From Hymenobacter sp. ISL-91 (GTDB lineage: Bacteria; Bacteroidota; Bacteroidia; Cytophagales; Hymenobacteraceae): DNA of 64,000 nucleotides. Every line of letters starts with the position of its first letter. Position 1 is the stretch's first letter. The stretch lies in assembly GCF_018613725.1 (NCBI RefSeq), contig NZ_JAGGPS010000019.1:1-64000 (forward strand), in the 5' to 3' direction. The position numbers and the translations under genes are program-made. This document shows positions 44,061 through 51,389 of this stretch, piece after piece. The notes beneath the pieces are model-generated. The model saw only the letters and a list, made by a program, of their open reading frames with translations. It was not told where the DNA came from and did no database searches.

Positions 44061-44501
44061 ATGCGTCTTTCTACTCTTGATTTTGTTTTGCGCCGTCTGG
44101 TGCCTTCTGCTGCGCTGCTGTTTGTGCTGGCGGTTTTTTCCCCTTCGCAGGCGCGGGCCCAAACCTGGCTCGTATCCACCGAAACCTTTGCCAAGCTGGG
44201 CGTGGTTGATAAGTTCGGACAGCTGGGTGCCTACTCGGCCAAATTCGTGGTAACGAGCCAGCGCACCGGCAAGGCCTTCTTTCTAGTGAAGGAAATTGAG
44301 AAGGGCCAGAACGGCGTTGATGTGCTGTTTCCTTCGCTGGCTACTGAGGCCGACTACTTCAAGGCCTCTTCTGGCGAGGCGGGCACGGCTGCGCCTGGTG
44401 CCTACACCTGGGAATGCCAGGTAAACGGCAAAAAAGTGGTGGGCGGCAGTTTCAGCTTCTCCGAAGTAGCCAACGATGTAAACCTGATAACCAAGCAGTA
44501 A
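44061..44501 (+). CDS. Exported hypothetical protein, 146 aa
   Basis: The protein starts at 44061 with a signal peptide (about 1-33, ending ARAQ), so it is periplasmic or secreted. The mature part is small and beta-rich: TWLVSTETFAKLGVVDKFGQ, KFVVTSQRTGKAFFLVKEI, YTWECQVNGKKVVGGSFSF. I do not recognise the family. It has its own promoter and terminator, so it is a single-gene unit just before the thioredoxin gene. Confidence 0.7.
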   Translation: MRLSTLDFVLRRLVPSAALLFVLAVFSPSQARAQTWLVSTETFAKLGVVDKFGQLGAYSAKFVVTSQRTGKAFFLVKEIEKGQNGVDVLFPSLATEADYFKASSGEAGTAAPGAYTWECQVNGKKVVGGSFSFSEVANDVNLITKQ

Positions 44502-44532
44502 CCGGCAAGCCCGCTTTTGCCCCTTCCTACCT

Positions 44533-44562
44533 AAAGCCCGGTGCCAGCGCACCGGGCTTTTT
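44533..44562 (+). terminator. Terminator after the exported protein gene
   Basis: A 12-bp stem (44533-44544 with 44549-44560) with a 4-nt loop (CAGC) is followed by Ts. Confidence 0.85.
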
Positions 44563-44585
44563 GCATGCCGCCGGACCGGTTCCGC

Positions 44586-44593
44586 TACTTTTG
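44586..44593 (+). promoter_or_regulatory. -7 element of the thioredoxin gene
   Basis: TACTTTTG matches TAnnTTTG and lies 66 bp before the start codon at 44660. Confidence 0.6.
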
Positions 44594-44659
44594 CCGGGCA
44601 GCCGCGTACCTCTATGTGTCGCTCATTTTGGCGCCGACCAACTTTCTATTACTCTCGTT

Positions 44660-44968
44660 ATGCCTAAAAAATCGTTTTCCGAACTCCTCAACAGCCCTGG
44701 CATGCCGGTTCTGGTTGATTTCTATGCCGATTGGTGTGGCCCCTGCAAAACGATGGCCCCTATTCTGGAGCAGGTAGCCAGCCAGCACCAGGGCAAGCTC
44801 AAGGTTATTAAAATCGACGTCGACAAGAACCAGGCAGTAGCCCAGCAGTTTCGGGTTCAGAGCATTCCTACCCTGATTTTATTTCATCAGGGGCAGCCGG
44901 TCTGGCGACAGGCAGGCGTGGTGCCCGCCGCCCAGATAAGCCAGGCCATACAAGGAGCCATAAAGTAG
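44660..44968 (+). CDS. Thioredoxin
   Basis: The 102-aa cytosolic protein is a complete thioredoxin with the active site WCGPC (about residues 25-29), the cis-proline loop SIPTLILF and the usual length. It reduces disulfides in ribonucleotide reductase, peroxiredoxins and similar partners. The start at 44660 (MPKKSFSELL) is chosen; the 82 upstream in-frame codons cover the previous gene's end, its terminator and this gene's promoter. Confidence 0.94.
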   Translation: MPKKSFSELLNSPGMPVLVDFYADWCGPCKTMAPILEQVASQHQGKLKVIKIDVDKNQAVAQQFRVQSIPTLILFHQGQPVWRQAGVVPAAQISQAIQGAIK

Positions 44969-45005
44969 GGCCGAACGCCCAGTAAGTAGGTCCTACCTGA
45001 ACGAC

Positions 45006-45106
45006 GTAGGGGCGGGGCTTGTCCCCGCCCGCCGTTGAACGAGTACTATTGAACGATTCCCGTTGAAGCGGCGCGAACGGCGGGCGACGACAAGCCCCGC
45101 CCCTAC
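45006..45106. repeat. 101-bp inverted-repeat element, GTAGGGGCGGGGC family
   Basis: The arms GTAGGGGCGGGGCTTGTC (from 45006) and GACAAGCCCCGCCCCTAC (to 45106) pair over about 28 bp, with a 3-bp insertion in the right arm. The loop carries GTTGAACGA twice, a motif also found in the loops of other families here. Related partial copies are at 58258-58335 and about 38038. Confidence 0.88.
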
Positions 45107-45225
45107 AGCGTGTTAATAGACCTGCTGCGCGGACTTACTGCGCAACTTGGGTTACCTAAGCGCCATATCTGCCTGAATGGCACGGACAACAATCGGCCGG
45201 CGGCCGGGTTTGCAGAACGCGGGCG

Positions 45226-45233
45226 TACCTTTG
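45226..45233 (+). promoter_or_regulatory. -7 element of the TonB receptor/DUF4249 operon
   Basis: TACCTTTG matches TAnnTTTG and lies 27 bp before the receptor's start at 45261. Confidence 0.6.
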
Positions 45234-45260
45234 CACGCTTATTATGCACGGTTGGTTTTG

Positions 45261-47609
45261 ATGATTTTACGTTTCGCTTTAGGGCTTTTTTTGCTGGCTT
45301 TTACCCTATTGCCTGCCGCATCTTTCGCCCAGACCCGCTACACCCTCAGCGGGCTGGTGAAGGCAGCCGGCAACAGCGAAATACTGCCTGGCGCCACCGT
45401 GGCCGTACCCGCGCTGGGCCTGGGTGCCACCGCCGACGAGAAAGGCGTCTACCAGCTCACGCTGCCCGCTGGCCGCTACCAGCTGGTGGTATCGTTTATC
45501 GGCTACCAAAGCCTGAACCGCGACCTGAACCTAACCCGCGACCAGCGCCAAAACTTCCAGCTGACTGCGGCCGGCAACGAGCTGGGCGAAGTGGTAGTAG
45601 AGGGCAGCGGCACGCTGGAGCAGAAGCTGCAAACCACCCAAATGAGTGTGGAACGCCTCACGGCCAAAGAAGCCAAGCTGCTGCCCGCGCTGTTTGGCGA
45701 GGTGGATATTCTGAAAACGCTGCAGCTCAAGCCCGGTGTGCAGAACGGTGGCGAAGGCACGACCGGCCTATTCGTGCGCGGTGGCGCGGCCGACCAGAAC
45801 CTGGTGCTGCTCGACGATGCGCTGGTATACAATCCCAACCACCTGTTCGGGCTGTTTTCGGTGTTCAATTCGGATGCCGTGCAGTCGGTGGACTTGTACA
45901 AGGGGGGCTTTCCGGCCCAGTACGGCGGCCGGCTTTCGTCGGTGGTCGATGTGAAGATGCGGCCCGGCAACCCCGAGAAAATCGGCGTGAGTGGCGGTAT
46001 CGGCCTGATTTCGTCGCGCCTAGCGCTGGAGGGGCCAATCAAGAAGGGCAAGGGGGCGTTTCTGGTAGCCGGCCGCCGTACCTACTTCGACGTGTTCACG
46101 CGCCAGATCAACCGCCTCAACGCCGACGACCCCGAGTTCGACCCGATTCCGGACTATTACTTCTACGATTTCAACGCCAAGGCCAACTACAGGCTGGGCC
46201 CTAAAGATGAGCTGTTTCTGACCGGCTACTACGGCAACGACGTGTTCGGCTTTAACTCCCAGAACGGCTTCAACTTCGACTTCAACTGGGGCAACCGGGT
46301 GGCCTCGCTGCGCTGGAACCACGTCTATAATTCGCGGCTGTTTCTAAACACCACCATTTCGTATACCGGCTATAAGTACGAAATCACCAACCGCCTCGAC
46401 CAGTTCAGCTTTAGCCTGGCTTCCGACATCCAGGACTTTACGCTGCGCTCCGACCTCGACTACCGGCCCAACGACCAGCACGAGTTCCGCTTCGGCGCTA
46501 CGCTCACCAGCCACCGCTTCGGTACCGGCCGCCTGCAGGCCGGCTCCGAAGACGGGCGCATCGATTTCGGCTCCGACACCCGCTACAGCGGCCAGGAAGG
46601 CGCTGTGTACGCTTCCGACGTGTACAAGCCCAACGACAAGTGGCAGTTCGAGTACGGCCTGCGGGCTTCGGGCTTCCAGTCGGAAGGCGCGGGCAACCGC
46701 TACGGGGGCCTGGAGCCCCGGGCCGCGGCCCGCTACGCGCTCAAATCCAATGTGTCGCTGAAGGCCAGCTACGCCCTGATGTACCAGTACGTGCATCTGG
46801 TAACCAACTCCGGGGCCTCGTTGCCCACCGATATCTGGTACCCTTCGCGCGAATCGGTGCTGCCGCAGCGCAGCCAGCAGGTGGCCGCCGGCGTGAGCTG
46901 GCTGCTCGGCGACGGCCGCTACCTGCTCACCAACGAGGTGTACTACAAGTGGACCCAGCGCCAGATCGACTTCAAGGACGGAGCCCAGCTGTTCGTGAAT
47001 CCCGACCTCGACGGCGAGTTTCTGTTTGGCAAGGGCTGGGCCTACGGCAACGAGCTGTACCTGGAGAAAAAGCAGGGCCGCCTTACGGGCTGGATTGGCT
47101 ATACGCTGGCCTGGACCAACCGGCAGTTTCCGGCCCAGCGGGGCACGGCGGGCATCAATAACGGCAACGCCTTTGCCCCGGTTTATGACCGCCGCCATAA
47201 CCTGTCGGTGGTGGGCATCTACAACCTGTCGGAGCGCCTGAAGCTGACCAGCTCGTTCGTGTTCAGCTCGGGCCAGCCGACTACGCTGCCGCAGGCGCGT
47301 TTCCTGTTTCAGGATGTGTTTGGCGAGAATGCCGGGCCGGTGCCGGTGTATCCGCAGCGCAACACCACGCGGCTGGCGCCGGTTAACCGCCTCGATATTG
47401 GCCTGGTATGGCAAATGAAGCCCACCCGCTGGATTCCGGCCGCCGACCTGACCTTCAGCATTTACAACGCCTACAACCGGCGCAATCCGTTCTTCGTGTT
47501 CTTCGAGCAGCTCGAAGACCCCGAAACCGAGGAAATTACCGGCTTCCGGGCCAGGCAGGTGTCGCTGTTTCCCGTGATTCCGTCGGTTACCTACAACTTT
47601 AAATTCTGA
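45261..47609 (+). CDS. TonB-dependent receptor with a carboxypeptidase-regulatory domain
   Basis: The 782-aa outer-membrane transporter has a signal peptide (about 1-22), an N-terminal carboxypeptidase-regulatory-like domain (about 25-105: YTLSGLVKAAGNSEILPGAT, VSFIGYQSLNRDL), a plug domain (about 115-235: VQNGGEGTTGLFVRGGAADQ, DDALVYNPNHLFGLFSVFNS) and a barrel ending PSVTYNFKF with a terminal Phe. The plug is of the type that sits beside DUF4249 lipoproteins rather than SusD. The substrate is unknown. The DUF4249 gene starts 6 bp after its stop, so the two form one operon. Confidence 0.93.
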   Translation: MILRFALGLFLLAFTLLPAASFAQTRYTLSGLVKAAGNSEILPGATVAVPALGLGATADEKGVYQLTLPAGRYQLVVSFIGYQSLNRDLNLTRDQRQNFQLTAAGNELGEVVVEGSGTLEQKLQTTQMSVERLTAKEAKLLPALFGEVDILKTLQLKPGVQNGGEGTTGLFVRGGAADQNLVLLDDALVYNPNHLFGLFSVFNSDAVQSVDLYKGGFPAQYGGRLSSVVDVKMRPGNPEKIGVSGGIGLISSRLALEGPIKKGKGAFLVAGRRTYFDVFTRQINRLNADDPEFDPIPDYYFYDFNAKANYRLGPKDELFLTGYYGNDVFGFNSQNGFNFDFNWGNRVASLRWNHVYNSRLFLNTTISYTGYKYEITNRLDQFSFSLASDIQDFTLRSDLDYRPNDQHEFRFGATLTSHRFGTGRLQAGSEDGRIDFGSDTRYSGQEGAVYASDVYKPNDKWQFEYGLRASGFQSEGAGNRYGGLEPRAAARYALKSNVSLKASYALMYQYVHLVTNSGASLPTDIWYPSRESVLPQRSQQVAAGVSWLLGDGRYLLTNEVYYKWTQRQIDFKDGAQLFVNPDLDGEFLFGKGWAYGNELYLEKKQGRLTGWIGYTLAWTNRQFPAQRGTAGINNGNAFAPVYDRRHNLSVVGIYNLSERLKLTSSFVFSSGQPTTLPQARFLFQDVFGENAGPVPVYPQRNTTRLAPVNRLDIGLVWQMKPTRWIPAADLTFSIYNAYNRRNPFFVFFEQLEDPETEEITGFRARQVSLFPVIPSVTYNFKF

Positions 47610-47615
47610 GCACGG

Positions 47616-48485
47616 ATGATGCCGATTACGGGAATTTCACGGATACTGGATTCGGCGCGGGCCGGGTTGCTGGCTACGGGCCTGACGCTGGCCGGGCTGG
47701 CGGGCGGACTGGCCGGCTGCGGGCTGCAAAAAGACATTGACGTGGTGCTGCCGGTACTGCCGGCCCAGTTGGTAGTAGAAGCCTACCTGGAAGACGGGCA
47801 GGTGCCGCGCCTCACGGTCACCGAGTCGGTGCCCTACCTAAGCGCCCCTACCCCCACTATTCCTACCGAAGTAACCGTTACACTAACGCTGCCCGACGGC
47901 GGCCGCGAAAATCTGCGCTTCGCCCCCGGCTTCGACCGGCAAACCGGTAAGGCCTACACCCACATTGGCACCCGGCCGCTAAGCACCCAGCCCGGCCAGC
48001 GGTTTGAGCTCGAAGTAACCGACACCAAAGGCCGCCGCGTAACGGGCTCGGCCACGATGCCTCTCCGCATCCCTATTGATACAGTGGAGTGGCAGTTCAA
48101 CGACCGGGAGCCCGAATTCCGCGAGGCTCTGATACTGACCCGCTTCCGCGACCCGGCCACTCCGCTCAACTTCTACCGGATCATGATCCATAAGGACAGC
48201 ATTACCGGCGACCCGGAAAGTGAGTTTGTCGCGCAGGACCGCCTCAACAATGGCGAGGAGTTCACGCTCGGCACCAGCTTCCGCTTCCGGCCCAACGATA
48301 CTGTGGTTGTGACACTTTTCCACCTAGACCAGGCCTATAATAACTTTCTGGAGTCGGTGGAAGATGCGCGCAATGCCAATGGCAACCCCTTCTCGCAACC
48401 GGCCGGCATCCGCAGTACTGTGGAAGGCGGGCTGGGCGTTTTCACGGTACTCAGCTACGACCGGCGCACCGTAATTGTGCGCTGA
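47616..48485 (+). CDS. DUF4249 lipoprotein, partner of the TonB receptor
   Basis: The 289-aa protein has a long hydrophobic signal with a lipobox (GGLAGC, about 35), then the DUF4249 layout: PAQLVVEAYLEDGQVPRLTV, TLTLPDGGRENLRFAPG, a transthyretin-like FELEVTDTKGRRVTGSATMP and a long C-terminal beta domain. Such proteins are encoded directly after a TonB receptor and are presumed surface lipoprotein partners. The start could be 47616 or 47619. A terminator-like hairpin follows. Confidence 0.88.
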   Translation: MMPITGISRILDSARAGLLATGLTLAGLAGGLAGCGLQKDIDVVLPVLPAQLVVEAYLEDGQVPRLTVTESVPYLSAPTPTIPTEVTVTLTLPDGGRENLRFAPGFDRQTGKAYTHIGTRPLSTQPGQRFELEVTDTKGRRVTGSATMPLRIPIDTVEWQFNDREPEFREALILTRFRDPATPLNFYRIMIHKDSITGDPESEFVAQDRLNNGEEFTLGTSFRFRPNDTVVVTLFHLDQAYNNFLESVEDARNANGNPFSQPAGIRSTVEGGLGVFTVLSYDRRTVIVR

Positions 48486-48495
48486 TAAAGTGCAA

Positions 48496-48550
48496 CGGCT
48501 CCCGATTCTGCGTAGTGCTATTGTGGCGCGCTACGCAGAACCGGGAGCCG
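48496..48550. terminator. Bidirectional terminator-like hairpin
   Basis: A 20-bp stem with one mismatch (48496-48515 with 48531-48550) lies between the convergent DUF4249 gene and the AztD-like gene. Confidence 0.8.
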
Positions 48551-48617
48551 CTCTGCAGGCCCCTGCTTAATTGGTATAAGTTGCCAGCTTCGTTACGGCG
48601 TGTTCTTGCAATGGCAG

Positions 48618-49817
48618 CTAGTGTCCGCTCTCCTCGTCTACGTCGGCCCCCACCAAAGCCAGGCGCGAAGGCTCGCCGGCTATTACAAATGTCTGCCGGT
48701 CAGTCAGGTCGGCTTTGCGCAGCATGTGCACCTTGCCGGCCGGCGCATTCGAAACATACACATACTGGCGGCTGGCCACCAGATAGGGCATGGCGGCCTT
48801 AACATCGAGCAACCCAACCAGCGAGCGGCTGGCCTGCCGGGTACCGGTGGCGGCGTCGTAACTGCTGAGCGTACCGTCTTCATCCAGCACCAGCACACTT
48901 TCGCCTTCCTCATCGAGGGCCACCCGCACGAATTTGGTGGTGCTTCCCATCTGGGTCATGGTGTTGGCTGCGGGGTCGATGCGGAATATGCCGTAGTTGT
49001 TGCGTGAGCCCAGAAAGGTGCGGGCTTTTTTGGCGTAATAGATACTGGACAGCCAATTGGTGCCGCTACCGGCCGGGTACGGAATCAGGCGTTGCTCACC
49101 CGTCTGCCGGACTACCAGCACTCCATCGACGGTTCCAAACAGGGCCTGCTGGCCATCGGCGGCGTCGCCATGTATTCCTTTGGTGGCCAGCGCCGGAGCG
49201 TGCACCACTGCCCCCTGGGCATTCACGATTTTCACCTGCTCGGGCAGCGCCCCACTCACGCTGTTGTTTTTGTGCGTTACGGCATAATTACCGTTGTCGA
49301 ACAACACCATTGCGCCGTGGTGAGCCGTACCGGTTGCAATAGTGCCGGGCGCAGGCAGCGTATGCAGCTGGCCTTCCTGCACATAGCTGATGGAAGCGTT
49401 GCCATCGTTGAAAATGCTGATCTGGTTGTGCGAGGAGTACACATGCGAGGGCGACGGACCCGCCGACCGGGTGGTGCCCCACTTAGGCGTACCCTTGATG
49501 TGGACATGGTTGTCGTGGCGCTCGATTCCCGTATCGAAAAACTCTACCATACTGTTGGCCGAATTTACCACCACTGCCCAGCGGCCGGTGGCCGACGGAT
49601 AGACTGTACTTCCCCCAAAAGAGGCCTGAAACGCAGACTGCTCGTTTTTAGCCGGGTCGAGGAAGGTTACAGCTGAGCTGGTTTTATCGGACACTACAAG
49701 GCGGGTATATGTACTTTCCGACTCGGGCCGAACAGATTCGGTACTGCTTTTGTCGCATGATGTTAGTAGGCCGAGTGCTAGGGTGGCTAATACTGGGTAG
49801 AAGCGTTGAGCGTTCAT
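48618..49817 (-). CDS. AztD-like periplasmic zinc-chaperone lipoprotein (beta-propeller)
   Basis: The 399-aa protein has a lipobox (LLTSC, Cys21), so it is an anchored lipoprotein. The mature part is a propeller whose landmarks follow, in order, those I know from the zinc metallochaperone AztD: an opening strand RLVVSDKTSSAVTFLD, then MVEFFDTGIERHDNHVHI (H101, H104, H106), FNDGNASISYV, HHGAMVLFDNGNYAVT (H166, H167) and GIHGDAADGQQALFGTVDGVLVV. The Cys pair usual around the LHG/FGC segment of AztD is replaced (ATKGIHG, FGTVDG). It faces two candidate Zur operators and lies next to zur. AztD normally hands zinc to AztC of an ABC transporter, which is not seen here. Confidence 0.75.
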   Translation of the reverse strand: MNAQRFYPVLATLALGLLTSCDKSSTESVRPESESTYTRLVVSDKTSSAVTFLDPAKNEQSAFQASFGGSTVYPSATGRWAVVVNSANSMVEFFDTGIERHDNHVHIKGTPKWGTTRSAGPSPSHVYSSHNQISIFNDGNASISYVQEGQLHTLPAPGTIATGTAHHGAMVLFDNGNYAVTHKNNSVSGALPEQVKIVNAQGAVVHAPALATKGIHGDAADGQQALFGTVDGVLVVRQTGEQRLIPYPAGSGTNWLSSIYYAKKARTFLGSRNNYGIFRIDPAANTMTQMGSTTKFVRVALDEEGESVLVLDEDGTLSSYDAATGTRQASRSLVGLLDVKAAMPYLVASRQYVYVSNAPAGKVHMLRKADLTDRQTFVIAGEPSRLALVGADVDEESGH

Positions 49818-49847
49818 GAGGAGGATGAAAAGAATGAAACGAATGCC

Positions 49848-49900
49848 CAAAACTAATAAATGAATCATTGTTGCATTTATTTATTTGCAACAATGATTCA
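49848..49900 (-). promoter_or_regulatory. Promoter of the AztD-like gene with an inverted pair of Zur-box candidates
   Basis: A -7 element TAGTTTTG on the minus strand (49848-49855) lies 31 bp before the start codon. Immediately upstream are two identical 15-bp sites in inverted order, TGAATCATTGTTGCA at 49861-49875 and its complement at 49886-49900, with a 10-bp AT spacer. Each matches 12 of 15 bases of TGCAACAATGTTGCA. The pair covers the -33 region, as expected for repression. Zur binding is inference from position and from the similar sites near zur. Confidence 0.65.
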
Positions 49901-49992
49901 TTTAAAACCACAGGAAACTACTACATGCTTTATTATCACATACATATCAATAAATAAATTTACTACATGCGTTACGCAACCCAGCTTCACTA

Positions 49993-50142
49993 TGAAGCTG
50001 TTTAGGAAGTCGTCAGGCGGTCATGCTGAGCTTGTCGAAGCATCTCTCCCGCTTCATTGAACGAACACGAAGCGGTAGAGATGCTTCGACAAGCTCAGCA
50101 TGACGTCCAATCTTGAATTCTCAGACTTCCTAAACAGCTTCA
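49993..50142. repeat. 150-bp inverted-repeat element, copy 2
   Basis: Perfect 19-bp terminal inverted repeats (49993-50011 TGAAGCTGTTTAGGAAGTC with 50124-50142). The inner hairpin reads TCATGCTGAGCTTGTCGAAG. The loop contains TTGAACGAAC. The length is 150 bp. It lies between the AztD-like promoter and the end of zur. Confidence 0.93.
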
Positions 50143-50205
50143 ATAGAGAAACAGTAAGTCTACAATCATCCTGGCCTAACCACACGCTGGCCGCATTACG
50201 CACAG

Positions 50206-50241
50206 AAAAACCCCTCACCTACGAAAGGCAGAGGGGCTAAA
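50206..50241 (-). terminator. Terminator of zur
   Basis: CCCCTC (50211-50216) pairs with GAGGGG (50231-50236), flanked by an A-run on the left that reads as a T-run on the minus strand. It lies about 30 bp past the zur stop. Confidence 0.7.
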
Positions 50242-50271
50242 ACCCAACAGGGCAATCAAACGGCAGCCAGG

Positions 50272-50706
50272 CTACCCAGCCGGCTGGCACTCGCGGCACA
50301 CCCCCGCCAGCAGGTAGTCGCGGCTGACGGCCTGAAACTGGGCGGGCAGCGTAACGGCCGGAATGGCTACCTGATTGAGACAGTAGATATGCTGGCAGGT
50401 AGTGCATTTGAAATGCACATGATTATCAAAATGGGCCTCGGCGCTGCACTCAATAGAGCAAGCAGCGTAACGGACAACATCCGACGAATCGATAACCCGG
50501 TGAATCAGCCCGCTTTCCTCGAACGACTTGAGGGTCCGGTAGAGGGTGATGCGGTCGGTACCGGCAGGCAGCTGCTGCTCAATCTCGCTACCCGAGAGGG
50601 CGAAGGCAGCACCAGCTAATACCTCCAATACGCCTCGGCGCACAGGTGTCTGGCGTAAGCCATGCTGGCTCAGGGTTCGGGCGAGGCGGTCGGTGGAGGC
50701 AGGCAT
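50272..50706 (-). CDS. Zur-type Fur-family repressor
   Basis: The 144-aa regulator has the Fur-family winged helix (about 5-75, GTDRITLYRTLKSFEESGLIHRV) and a metal domain with H92, H96, H98, C101 and C104 (HFDNHVHFKCTTCQH) and C137 and C140 (CREC). It is shorter than the Fur paralogue at 2107. The zinc assignment rests on its neighbours: an AztD-like chaperone gene on one side and a His/Cys protein plus metal-type TonB receptor on the other. Its own promoter carries a Zur-box candidate on the -7 element, so it is likely autoregulated. Confidence 0.85.
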   Translation of the reverse strand: MPASTDRLARTLSQHGLRQTPVRRGVLEVLAGAAFALSGSEIEQQLPAGTDRITLYRTLKSFEESGLIHRVIDSSDVVRYAACSIECSAEAHFDNHVHFKCTTCQHIYCLNQVAIPAVTLPAQFQAVSRDYLLAGVCRECQPAG

Positions 50707-50764
50707 AGGGGCGCGTAGTGAGGGCTTGGCTGCACACAGAAGCGCGCAGTCCGGCGAACAAACA

Positions 50765-50797
50765 CAAAAGTAACAAAGTTGCAGCCCGGCTCAACAG
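50765..50797 (-). promoter_or_regulatory. zur promoter with overlapping Zur-box candidate
   Basis: On the minus strand a TTG, a 19-bp spacer and a perfect -7 element TACTTTTG (50765-50772) make one of the best promoters in the window. The site AGTAACAAAGTTGCA (50769-50783) overlaps the -7 element and matches 12 of 15 bases of TGCAACAATGTTGCA. Confidence 0.65.
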
Positions 50798-50841
50798 GAC
50801 GGCTCGAAACCCGGCAGGTAAGCAAAGTCCGATATTCCCGC

Positions 50842-50872
50842 TATATTTGACCCAAAAAGTTACAATGTTGCA
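50842..50872 (+). promoter_or_regulatory. Promoter of the His/Cys-protein gene with a Zur-box candidate on the start codon
   Basis: A -7 element TATATTTG (50842-50849) is followed by the site AGTTACAATGTTGCA (50858-50872), which includes the ATG at 50865. A repressor bound here would block transcript initiation or elongation. The site matches 11 of 15 bases of TGCAACAATGTTGCA. Confidence 0.6.
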
Positions 50873-51215
50873 CGTGCAAACTCTTCGCTCCCGACTGGCC
50901 CTGCTGCTGCTGCTCTGCTTTATGCAGGTGCTGCTGCCCGAGGCATGGAGCCTGCAACTGCACCTGCACGAGCACACAACCGAGGAGCCTAGTCTGGCCC
51001 CCGGAGAGCTACACGGCAGAACGGTTCTCAGCGCCGAGCACACGCACTGCATCGTCGACAGCTTCTGCCATGTGCCGTTCCAACCAAGCGCGCCAGTTGA
51101 GTTGCCGCTTGTGTTTGCCGCTTACCAGGCACCGGCTTCCGTGGCCCTCCTGCCCACCTGGCAGGATGCCCGCACCCCGGCCGCCGACTCGCGCGGGCCG
51201 CCCCGCCGGATATAG
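50865..51215 (+). CDS. Small exported His/Cys-rich protein of the zinc island
   Basis: The 116-aa protein has a signal peptide (about 1-29, LALLLLLCFMQVLLPEAWS). The mature N terminus reads LQLHLHEHTTEE (H33, H35, H37), and a second cluster reads EHTHCIVDSFCHVPF (H59, H61, C62, C68, H69). These could bind a soft metal such as zinc. The tail is Pro/Arg-rich and probably disordered. I do not know the family; small genes with His-rich motifs commonly precede metal TonB receptors in Bacteroidota. It is 175 bp upstream of the receptor, with no promoter seen between, so they may share a transcript. Confidence 0.72.
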   Translation: MLHVQTLRSRLALLLLLCFMQVLLPEAWSLQLHLHEHTTEEPSLAPGELHGRTVLSAEHTHCIVDSFCHVPFQPSAPVELPLVFAAYQAPASVALLPTWQDARTPAADSRGPPRRI

Positions 51216-51389
51216 TTCAGTGGCCTGTCGGTGGCACTATACTACCTGCTTCGGATAATTTTCCGAGGAGCAGCGAGTACAGGCAAATAACTGTTTTCCA
51301 GCCGGAAGCACATGCGCTTTTGTCCGGAACTCTGCCTTGCCGTCTACCGACAGCCGGTTGTCTATTCTCCGGCTCTCCTTCCCTATTTC

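Noticed and set aside
46344..47414. 356-aa open frame antisense to the TonB receptor
   Set aside because: Shadow of a real gene; no motif or signal of its own.
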